Below, piece after piece: positions 55,387 through 62,856 of a stretch of 64,000 nucleotides of DNA. A model generated the notes under the pieces. The model was not told where the DNA came from, made no database searches, and was given only the letters and a program-made list of their open reading frames with translations. Every line of letters begins with the position of its first letter. The first letter of the stretch is position 1. This DNA is from Candidatus Latescibacterota bacterium (GTDB lineage Bacteria > Krumholzibacteriota > Krumholzibacteriia > WVZY01): contig WVZY01000026.1 of NCBI GenBank assembly GCA_011772205.1, positions 1-64,000 on the forward strand. The letters run 5' to 3'. The position numbers were made by a program, and so were the translations under genes.

Positions 55387-56016
55387 ATGATAAGAGCGGC
55401 AAAAAAAATACGAGACAGATTCCTCTACGGGCTTGTGCTTCTTACCTTCCAGGACCGCTTTGAATCGATTGGAATTAACATTCGACCTTATTATTGGATG
55501 ATGGAGGGATTAGGTGACATCGCTTTACCAGAATTCAAAGATAATCCTGATGATTATTCATTCGAATTTTTCGGGGCTGAAGAAATGAGAATGTTGGGAG
55601 CAACAGAGGAGCGAAGGGGCAAAGAAGAAGAATATAATTCATGGCTAAAAGAAGGGAAGAAATGCTTCGGGGTGAAACGTCGTGGGCAAATTATTGCGTA
55701 TACTTGGATTGATTTCGATGAAATTCGTCACTTTGGCAACAATTATCGGTTGAAAGATAACGAAGCCTATTTATTTCATATGTATACAATGAAAGAGTAT
55801 CGTGGGAAAGACATGGCGGCTTACCTGCGTTTTGAGTGCTATAGAGCTCTAAGGGAGATGGGGCGGTCCTCCTTCTACAGCATGAGCGAAGTGTTCAACA
55901 CTCCAGCTATCAAATTCAAAAGGAAGTTGAATGCCAATTTTGTGAAACTGTGTGTATATATTCATCTATTCAAAAGATTTCATTGGAATTGGGTGATCAG
56001 GAAATATAAAACCTGA
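55387..56016 (+). CDS. GNAT-like N-acetyltransferase
   Basis: The 209-residue protein has the central GNAT pattern: the hydrophobic strand AYLFHMYTMKEYRGKDMAAYL with the acetyl-CoA loop RGKDMAAYL, and a final AIKFKRKLNA(N)FVKL. The N-terminal 60 residues are less typical. Two hydrophobic stretches near the C-terminus (VKLCVYIHLFKRFHW) may associate with membranes. The gene lies 60 bases after the BKACE-family gene on the same strand and may be co-transcribed; no ribosome-binding site is clear. The substrate is unknown. Confidence 0.78.
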   Translation: MIRAAKKIRDRFLYGLVLLTFQDRFESIGINIRPYYWMMEGLGDIALPEFKDNPDDYSFEFFGAEEMRMLGATEERRGKEEEYNSWLKEGKKCFGVKRRGQIIAYTWIDFDEIRHFGNNYRLKDNEAYLFHMYTMKEYRGKDMAAYLRFECYRALREMGRSSFYSMSEVFNTPAIKFKRKLNANFVKLCVYIHLFKRFHWNWVIRKYKT

Positions 56017-56103
56017 GTTGTGGATGGAAGTGGGCGAGAGATCCTTGGTTGGTTCGAATCCGCGGGGGTTCCTCACCACACGCCAGCTTCGCTCGGCTGG
56101 CCG

Positions 56104-56209
56104 GCTTTGGCGGAGGATCCTTTTATGAGTGCTGTGTGATGGGGGTTCTTCACCTGCGCCCGCTTCCGCCGGCTTCCCGCCTGCGGCGGGCGATCCTCCC
56201 TCGCTCCGC
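56104..56209. repeat. Dispersed GC-rich repeat, copy B
   Basis: This is the second copy of the element seen at 48231-48337, with a 47-base stretch nearly identical between the two (centred on GGCTTCCCGCCTGCGGCGGG). Here the neighbouring bases add an inverted repeat and a short tandem array. Confidence 0.75.
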
Positions 56210-56242
56210 GCAATGGTTCATCACCCCCATCACACAGCACTC
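56127..56242. repeat. Long inverted repeat around copy B
   Basis: Bases 56127-56154 and 56215-56242 pair at 24 of 28 positions, including 20 in a row (GAGTGCTGTGTGATGGGGGT and its complement). The loop contains the conserved GC-rich core. It could fold as a large hairpin in DNA or RNA. Confidence 0.75.
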
Positions 56243-56365
56243 TTTGCTCGCTCCACGCGATGGTCCATCGCCCCCGCGGAGCTTTCCTTCTTGCTTCCGC
56301 GTAAAGGTTCGTCCCCCCCACGGAGTCTTCCTACTTGTTTCCGCGTAAAGATTCGTCAGCCGTAC
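56200..56365. repeat. Four degenerate tandem repeats of about 44 bases
   Basis: Units start at about 56200, 56247, 56290 and 56334, each like CTCGCTCCGCGNAATGGTTC followed by A/GTCNCCCCC. The last two read CTTG(C/T)TTCCGCGTAAAG. The period is 43-47 bases. No reading frame runs through them. Confidence 0.65.
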
Positions 56366-56422
56366 GACACGGCACTTCCATTCGTTTGCTCAGTGGAATT
56401 GCCGCCAGTGGCCCGCGCTGAT

Positions 56423-57965
56423 TCATTTCAGAAGAACCATTTTCTTCGTCTGCGTCATCGCGGCTGTCTTAAGGCGGGATAGATATACGCCGCTCGCGAC
56501 CAGGCGGCCGGCGTCATCACGGCCATTCCATTTGAACTCATGCACGCTTTCGTTGCGCGGCGCGTTCGCGAGCGTTCTCACACGCTGCCCGGCTGCATTA
56601 TATATAGCCAGCTCCACATTGCTATGAACGTGGAGATCGACGATGATGGTCGTCGATGATTTGAACGGGTTGGGATAATTCTGGTATAGCGCTGTTGCCG
56701 CGGGAATGACCTCGTGCGATTCGTTGTAGAATGCAGCGTACTCGCATGGTAAGTCAACTTTTGCCATCACTTTCGTCCCGTCGCCTTGCCCACCGACGTA
56801 GGCCCAGTAGCTTCCCTGGCGCTGATAGATTCCAACTTTTCTACTATCGGAGCGTGACGATGGGGCATCCGGTATAGTTCCGCTGAGGTGCCGGATCGTG
56901 AGAGTCGGTTTGGCGACGAAATTCGAGCTAGTGGAGATGCCGAGCACATCGGAGACGGGCGTGAGCTGGGTTCCGTCGTCTAGCGTGGGCGTTGTTCGTG
57001 CCGAGTCGCGCACGACCAACAGCAAGCCGCTTGTTGTCACTGCGTTCCATGGTGCATGGAGGTGACCAACATAGTCGTTGGAGGCCCAATCTAGCGGCGA
57101 GTACTGATCAGTCCGGCAGATGTCATAGACAGCACACATCTCTCCGCAGTTGCCGTAAAGATCGGCCGCAGTAATCGACACCTCCAACCGGCCGTTGTCG
57201 TCTCTCCGGTAACGCGCATGGTAGATCCATCCTCCTTCAGGGCCTAGCGTCATCTCTTTTTGGACCTGGGACCCACCGCCTGTAGCTGCCTGGAAGCGAA
57301 ACAGCGCCCTCGGTGAATCGAGTTTCTTGTTGCTGGATAGCGAAACGTCAATTGTGCGGAATTCTCCGGGTGCGAATGCGGTCGACATGTCTAATGCTAA
57401 CGGAATGTCGGCGCCTTGAGTTACCACGAAGATTAATTCCGCTGTTGGCTCGTATGTGGTCCCATTGATCAAGAAGTGAGCCGTAGCGACCAGCGTATCG
57501 ACTCCACCGTTAGGAGCGGCATACCAGATTTCGACCCTTCCTTGATTGTCGCTTTCTGTTGTATCTTCACCGGGATTCGCTCCACCAATATGACATGTCA
57601 CGTTAACATCTCCCATTGGAGGAGTAATCCGAAAGTGCGCATAAACCTTTCCTTCAGGATCCGTGACTACTGTATCAATGCCGACGTGATGCTCGCTGTC
57701 GATGGTAAAAACGGGCGCGAAGGTGTCAAAAACGAGATATGCAGCCGATGTGTAGGTCGCTTCACCTCCTACTGCGGTTCCCGGCAGCGCAGAAGCCCCC
57801 ACTGGAAATATCCCATAGACCATTCAGGATAGGGAAGTCCAGACTGGGCTTCTGGTTCCGCCACTGAGCATTGGGTGAGACAACGGAGTAGCCAGCTGCG
57901 GCATAGGGGATCGGGAGCACGAGAGAGGCTAGGGCGAGATTGATAACAAATCGGTTGGGTGACAC
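56423..57965 (-). pseudogene. Secreted sorting-domain protein gene with a one-base frameshift
   Basis: The first part starts at a GTG at 57965, six bases after AGGAGG, with a signal peptide (VINLALASLVLPIPYAAAG). It then shifts frame at a run of five C on the plus strand (57796-57800). With one base fewer the frame continues through ...WDISSGASALPGTAVGGEAT to the end. The 1543-base length is one more than a multiple of three, as expected. The protein has Ig-like beta regions and ends with the FlgD-like sorting domain (NYPNPFKSST, GVYLSRL, KKMVLLK). It could be a true phase-variable tract, a mutation, or an assembly error. Function unknown. Confidence 0.7.
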
Positions 57966-58155
57966 AAACACCCTCCTGGAACAACGGGCGTCGACAGAGG
58001 TGGGGGGCTGACCCCCGTCGATAACCGGTCCCCAGGGATAGGATCGGCTTATTTATATCATTATATCGGATGCTGCTGCGCTGGTCAACACGAGCTTTTT
58101 CGCCGGCCTGTTCCGCTGGGCCTAGTGATCCTGCGTTCATCTGCCCGAAGACTAT

Positions 58156-58878
58156 TTATATAACGCACCTATCTGCGGCTAGGATGTTCTTAAACGAGGA
58201 CTGAAGGAATGGATTCGAATACTGCAGGCGAGCCAGATAAATGCTGCCTACGCCGGTGCTGACATGAACCTCCCCTTCATCGCCACTTCCAATGGTCCCA
58301 CTGACCATTTGATCCGACACCAATCCATCTACAGGGAATTCAACAGCAATGGAGCCGACGCCGGTTTCCAGTTCTACTTGAATGTTTACGCCAGCGGGCA
58401 GTTGAAACATGATGGATCCAACGCCCAATTGGAAAAAATTGTTGCCCCCCGGCCGGCCCAGGTAATCAAAGCTGCCGACACCGGAGTATAGATCCATCCG
58501 AGCATCTGGAGGTGCAAAGATTTCGAAGTCGACTGAAGCATTCTGGAGACTGGAGGGTTTTCTGGTTACAATTCGCACGCCATTTTGCTGTGCGGTCATC
58601 TCAATCTCGATAAATCCCAGATCCTGCTGGCGGGGAGCCCATTTGGTTGCGCTCACCTGAATCGTATCAGGATCGCCAGAACGGATAATTATGCCGCCAA
58701 CGAAGTTCTCAATCGTCAGAGTTGACTGCTCATTGACTTTGAAGCTGCTCTCTATGAGCTCTGAGTACTTTTTGGCAGAGACGGAGACTGGATCGTCACC
58801 GCAAGCTGAAATCAAAATCACGAGCACTAAGATAAAAACAGATCTGATGTACATCATGATTTGTTGAGTGTTCTTCAC
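58156..58878 (-). CDS. DUF4097-like lipoprotein
   Basis: The 240-residue protein has a lipoprotein signal ending ISACG and a beta-helix-like body in which GVGSF, GVGSI and GVGSIY recur about every 25-30 residues, a pattern of the DUF4097 adhesin-like family. These proteins are thought to lie at the cell envelope; their role is unknown. The GTG at 58878 is the ORF-track start and ATG at 58857 is an alternative; neither has a clear ribosome-binding site. The STAS gene is just upstream on the same strand, 23 bases away. Confidence 0.78.
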   Translation of the reverse strand: MKNTQQIMMYIRSVFILVLVILISACGDDPVSVSAKKYSELIESSFKVNEQSTLTIENFVGGIIIRSGDPDTIQVSATKWAPRQQDLGFIEIEMTAQQNGVRIVTRKPSSLQNASVDFEIFAPPDARMDLYSGVGSFDYLGRPGGNNFFQLGVGSIMFQLPAGVNIQVELETGVGSIAVEFPVDGLVSDQMVSGTIGSGDEGEVHVSTGVGSIYLARLQYSNPFLQSSFKNILAADRCVI

Positions 58879-58901
58879 TTAGGCGAACTTTTCCGGGAGT
58901 T

Positions 58902-59282
58902 TCAAGCTTTGGCTGTGTTCTTCTCTTTCTTCGGCAGTTCCACACATAGATACTTTACAGCTTCATCAATGTTGTCGAATGTTTTAAAGAGAAGGTTTAG
59001 GTTCGTTATAACAAGAATATCTCCTATTCTGTCTATGACGTGGGCAAGTACCAACTCTCCTCCAGCTTTTTTGAGGCTTGTGTGAGCACCAATGAGCATG
59101 CCGATACCCCGACTATCGGCCCATGGTGTTTTGCGAAGATTGACAATAATTTTATTTTTGCCTTCACTCAACAGCGATTTAAAAAAGCTGTGAAACTTAT
59201 CCGAGTTGTCAGGCCCACCGATAAGCTTGCCTTCCACCTCCACGATCACTGCGCAAGAAATTTCCTTTTTTTTTAGTTTCAT
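58902..59282 (-). CDS. STAS-domain protein (anti-anti-sigma factor-like)
   Basis: The 126-residue product starts at 59282 behind AAGGAGG; the ORF-track GTG overlaps that site. It is a single STAS domain (AVIVEVEGKLIGGPD, INLR-type strand, WADSRGIGMLIGAHTSL). The serine in DSRGIG is at the position phosphorylated in SpoIIAA/RsbV. Such proteins bind anti-sigma kinases and are reset by PP2C enzymes such as the one at 43.9 kb, although no kinase gene is next to it. It probably acts in a partner-switch regulatory circuit. Confidence 0.88.
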   Translation of the reverse strand: MKLKKKEISCAVIVEVEGKLIGGPDNSDKFHSFFKSLLSEGKNKIIVNLRKTPWADSRGIGMLIGAHTSLKKAGGELVLAHVIDRIGDILVITNLNLLFKTFDNIDEAVKYLCVELPKKEKNTAKA

Positions 59283-59730
59283 TCTTCTCACCTCCTTGGG
59301 TTGGACAAACGTAACCCTTCTCGCCCTCTTAATGAAGTACAGTCTTGTGCGGTTAAAGTTGGTGACCCTCCCCCTCCAGGGCTAAGTGCTGAAAATATAA
59401 CAGAATAACTTTGGCAAGCCAAACCCTCTCTTGTCAAGTTCCAGGGTATCTATTTGGCGTGTCTTCGGACCTGTCTGCAGCCAGCGGCTGCCTTCGGATG
59501 GAAGAGCAAATGATATTAATCGCCACATCAGCTGGCGTTCTTCAATAAGTTGCAGTGCAATTCTCCTGCTTTGCAGCTTCATATAATTTTGACAGGATCG
59601 CTGCGCTCCTTTAGAATGACGATGTTTAAAAGGCGAAATTCGCATTCAAAATTAATGGAGATCAATGGGGAACTCTCGATGCGTGCAAGATACTAGGTAT
59701 CGTCGTTCTATTGCGCAAAGGTGAGAAGGG
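59283..59730. other. Intergenic region between STAS and ABC genes
   Basis: The 448 bases between divergent genes contain an 87-codon minus-strand frame (59382-59645) without a ribosome-binding site or known domain, so I call nothing. The promoters of both neighbours are probably here but are not clear. Confidence 0.35.
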
Positions 59731-60627
59731 TTGCCTCCCGTAGTTATATCAGTCGAACAACTGACAAAATATTTCGGTCGCACCGTCGGGATCGAGCAAA
59801 TTAGCTTCGATGTAAGAAAGGGGGAGATTTTTGGCTTTTTAGGTCTAAACGGAGCGGGCAAAACCACCACCATCCGGCTTCTGCTGGATCTGCTTCGCCC
59901 AACGAATGGACGCGCCGTTATCTTCGGTCTTGCAGTTCTCAAGCATTCATATGAAATTCGTCGGAGATGCGGTTATCTTCCTGGAAACTTCACTGGATAC
60001 GGACATATGACAGGATCGGATTTTCTGAGCCTCGCGGCAGACATACGAGGTACGGTACCGCCACTTCAACATGGTCTATTGAATCGTTTTGAGATTTCCG
60101 AAGACACATTAATGCAAAAAATAAAGCATCTTTCTCACGGCACTCGCCAGAAGTTGGGAATCATCCAGGCTTTTTTTCACAAACCAGAACTGATTATTCT
60201 CGACGAGCCGACTATAGGGCTCGATCCGCTAATGCAGGAGAAGTTCTACGCTCTCTTGCGAGACTCAAAAAAAGAAGGATGCACGATCTTTTTCTCTTCT
60301 CACAATCTTGCAGAAGTCGAAAAAGTATGCGAGCGTGTAGCGATAATCCGCGATGGGGAGCTGGTGGCTCTGGAAACGCTAGATGGTCTGAAGCAGAAAC
60401 GATACAGGCGGCTGTTCATATCATTGCGCGAGAGGGTTGACCATCTGGAGCTGCCTGGCGCCGAGCTGCTGAAGCACAAGGACTTGGATTACGAATTTCT
60501 GGTTAAGGGTGACATGAATGATTTGATCAGGCGCTTATCGCATCTTCCATTGGAAAACGTGATATTCCCGGAACCCGATCTCGAAGAAGTATTTATGGCA
60601 TATTACAGGTCTGAGAGACATGAATAG
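59731..60627 (+). CDS. ABC-2 type exporter ATP-binding subunit
   Basis: The 298-residue ATPase has Walker A GLNGAGKTTT at about 38-47, a Q-loop region, the signature LSHGTRQKLG, Walker B LIILDEPT, and the switch SSHNLAEVEKVCER. The C-terminal 85 residues look like the dimer/regulatory part of CcmA/NodI-like exporters. The TTG start at 59731 lies after AGGTGAGAAGG. It overlaps the permease gene by eight bases. Together they should export a drug, lipid or other small molecule, but the cargo is not readable from sequence. Confidence 0.93.
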   Translation: MPPVVISVEQLTKYFGRTVGIEQISFDVRKGEIFGFLGLNGAGKTTTIRLLLDLLRPTNGRAVIFGLAVLKHSYEIRRRCGYLPGNFTGYGHMTGSDFLSLAADIRGTVPPLQHGLLNRFEISEDTLMQKIKHLSHGTRQKLGIIQAFFHKPELIILDEPTIGLDPLMQEKFYALLRDSKKEGCTIFFSSHNLAEVEKVCERVAIIRDGELVALETLDGLKQKRYRRLFISLRERVDHLELPGAELLKHKDLDYEFLVKGDMNDLIRRLSHLPLENVIFPEPDLEEVFMAYYRSERHE

Positions 60628-61432
60628 CTTGGCATATCCTCTTTTCATCCTGAAGAACCACCGCGGATTCGCTTTATTCAGTGTGGTCGTCATAGCGGCG
60701 CTTCAGTATTTGATCATCGAGCTGATGACGACGTTGAATACGGATGCTTTTATTAATACAATTTTCAGCCAGCTTCCCGAGCGCTTTCGACTGCTCGTTA
60801 GCGAGAATTTTATTGCCCGAATGTCAGCCGAGGGGGCTGCGGCTTTCGGATTCAACCACCCTATCGTTCTAGCGCTACTGGTGATCAACGCGATCAACAT
60901 ACCCACTCGACACATTGCCGGAGAGATCGAGTCTGGAACGATGGAATGGCTGTTAGCCCATCCAATGAAACGTATGAGGATCCTCGGCTCTTTGTGGATC
61001 TCAGGTGGGTTTCTCATTTTTTTGATTATCTGCGGCGCTTGGACCGGATCATTTCTGGCTCTTGCCGCGACGCATCATTACACTTACGAGACCTTCGTGA
61101 AAATGCTCCAGATCGGTACAAATCTCTGGCTGCTTTCTGTTCTGGTATTGAGCTTTTCGATACTGATATCAGCTTTTGGGAAGGAGGGCAGCAGAGTGGG
61201 CATGCGCTGCGCAGCCGTGATACTTATATTTTACTTCCTTCATTTTTTAGGTACGCTGTGGAAATTTTTAGAAGCCATCAAACCGTTTAATATTTTCACT
61301 TACTACCAGCCCCAGAAACTAATGTTCGATGAACGAAGCTTCTGGCTTCATCTGTGTGTACTGTCGGTGTTGATTGGACTGTGTCTGATAATCAGTGTGA
61401 AACAATTTCAGAGAAGGGATATTCCTGGATAG
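60620..61432 (+). CDS. ABC-2 type exporter permease subunit
   Basis: The 270-residue membrane protein has six hydrophobic segments and the typical half-way motif EIESGTMEWLLAHPMKRMRIL of ABC-2 permeases (the coupling region). It pairs with the ATPase encoded just upstream, whose gene it overlaps by eight bases. The sequence does not show the substrate. A convergent gene starts its 3' end 21 bases later. Confidence 0.9.
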   Translation: MNSLAYPLFILKNHRGFALFSVVVIAALQYLIIELMTTLNTDAFINTIFSQLPERFRLLVSENFIARMSAEGAAAFGFNHPIVLALLVINAINIPTRHIAGEIESGTMEWLLAHPMKRMRILGSLWISGGFLIFLIICGAWTGSFLALAATHHYTYETFVKMLQIGTNLWLLSVLVLSFSILISAFGKEGSRVGMRCAAVILIFYFLHFLGTLWKFLEAIKPFNIFTYYQPQKLMFDERSFWLHLCVLSVLIGLCLIISVKQFQRRDIPG

Positions 61433-61452
61433 TTGCAATATTATAGACAGTT

Positions 61453-62202
61453 TCATCGCCCTCGGAACGTTTCTGCAATTTCAAAAATTTGATGAGGCTC
61501 CAGGCGCTTCAAGTGTCTCTTCTGCCCAACGAGCACTTCGCCCATTTCTGATTTGAACTGCTTGAGTTCTTTCTTCTTGCTAAGATTTTTCCCATGTTTG
61601 GTAGAGTAAGCATAGTAATAGTGACCATCGGCTTCATTTAGTCTCCAGGCGTAAGCCGGGTCTGCTTCCAGAAATACACCCTTGCAGTCGGGATCGACAA
61701 AATGCTTGCCTTTTGTTAAATGCTCGAAGAACAGCTGTTCGCTTTCCGTGGCAATTTCCTTGAGAATCCGCTTTGACAGTCCCCAGAAGCCCGAGAGATC
61801 GTCTGCATCGGCCAACTCCTTTAACAAATGGCGGGTGAAGTCGTGTTGAACTATACCGCGGGGAACAACAACGAGAGCCTGGGTCGAATCAGCTGAGTAT
61901 AGATCTTTGAATCCTTCCCGTTTGATGACTATGCCGATCTTCCGGATGATGTTCGGGAGCTGGTTGAGATGCTTTTCGAGCTTTAGCACAAAAGGTGTGC
62001 GTGGCTTCAGCGCCTTTTTAGCAGAGCGGTAGAGGGATCTTTTCGCCCGGCGTTTTCCAAAGAACCATCGGATGCGCGTGTATTTCATTAGATCATACAG
62101 AACGCTTGTGCCTTCCTCTTCCAACCATTTTTGGAACCATTCGCGGGACAGGAGTTGTTTTGTCACCTTGAATTCATCTTTTTTGAATTGAAGAGCGTTC
62201 AT
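61453..62202 (-). CDS. Hypothetical protein, not recognised
   Basis: The 249-residue protein is soluble and basic, with no signal peptide. The ATG at 62202 is preferred over the ORF-track start 14 codons earlier, although GAGG upstream is far. Patterns include KRRAKRSLYRSAKKALKPRT in the first third and a YYYAYSTKHGKNL region near the end. I do not recognise a family or motif. It is convergent with the exporter operon and divergent from whatever lies in the 650-base gap downstream. Confidence 0.55.
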   Translation of the reverse strand: MNALQFKKDEFKVTKQLLSREWFQKWLEEEGTSVLYDLMKYTRIRWFFGKRRAKRSLYRSAKKALKPRTPFVLKLEKHLNQLPNIIRKIGIVIKREGFKDLYSADSTQALVVVPRGIVQHDFTRHLLKELADADDLSGFWGLSKRILKEIATESEQLFFEHLTKGKHFVDPDCKGVFLEADPAYAWRLNEADGHYYYAYSTKHGKNLSKKKELKQFKSEMGEVLVGQKRHLKRLEPHQIFEIAETFRGR

Positions 62203-62856
62203 ACAGTACAAGCCTCGAAGATTGTTGATTTCGACGAAAAGCAAAAAGACTTTAGCCGACTAAAATCCTAAGTAGCGAAGTAAACGACTGGCAAAATCGT
62301 GCAAGTCCTACGCCAATCTTGATGAAGCTGGCCAGTATTGATCATGGGAAGGCACGGCAGCCACATGCTGCTTCTGTTTTTTTAACATCCATCAACCACA
62401 TGAGGGGTCTCCCCTAATATCCGATTGAGTAAAGCGGGTATGAAGACGATAGATCGAGGAAGCCCGCTCCCTGTGCTCAAATCCGCCATCCCCAGGAACC
62501 ATCAGGTCCGCGAGGAAATGAATCCCCATTGTCTGGCAGCGCATGTATTGCATTCTGCGATCTCAAATCGTTGCAAGTTGAAGAGATTCCTGGTGTCAAC
62601 TGGTCGTTCCAGCGTGAGCAGAATCTCATCTTTTCCGAAAGAGCTTAGAATGCGCGAATCTTCCGGTCGGTTGATCCGGTATACGTCAGTACAGGTAACT
62701 ATAGGTAAGCATAAGGAGTTAGATGTGGCTGGTATCGATGACAGGCACAACGCTTGCTGCCGTCTTCTGAGTATCCGTATGGGTGCAGCTTGACGCTCGA
62801 GAGCGTCTGGCATTCCAAGATAGGCTAGGACATTTAACTGGAAGAGGGTGGCTATC
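62203..62856. other. Intergenic region containing a stand-alone terminator
   Basis: No gene is visible in these 654 bases on either strand. A good intrinsic terminator on the plus strand at 62358-62384 has no upstream plus-strand gene. The region just before 62857 should hold the promoter of the large secreted protein. Confidence 0.45.
62358..62384 (+). terminator. Intrinsic terminator with no upstream gene
   Basis: GCAGC and GCTGC pair around CACAT, followed by TTCTG and seven T. The nearest plus-strand gene upstream ends at 61432, so the terminator may belong to a small RNA in about 62205-62384. Confidence 0.6.

Noticed and set aside
56200-56365. CRISPR array
   Set aside because: Units are degenerate along their whole length without unique spacers, and there are no cas genes nearby.
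59382-59645. 87-codon minus-strand frame
   Set aside because: No ribosome-binding site or recognisable domain, and odd composition; probably noncoding.
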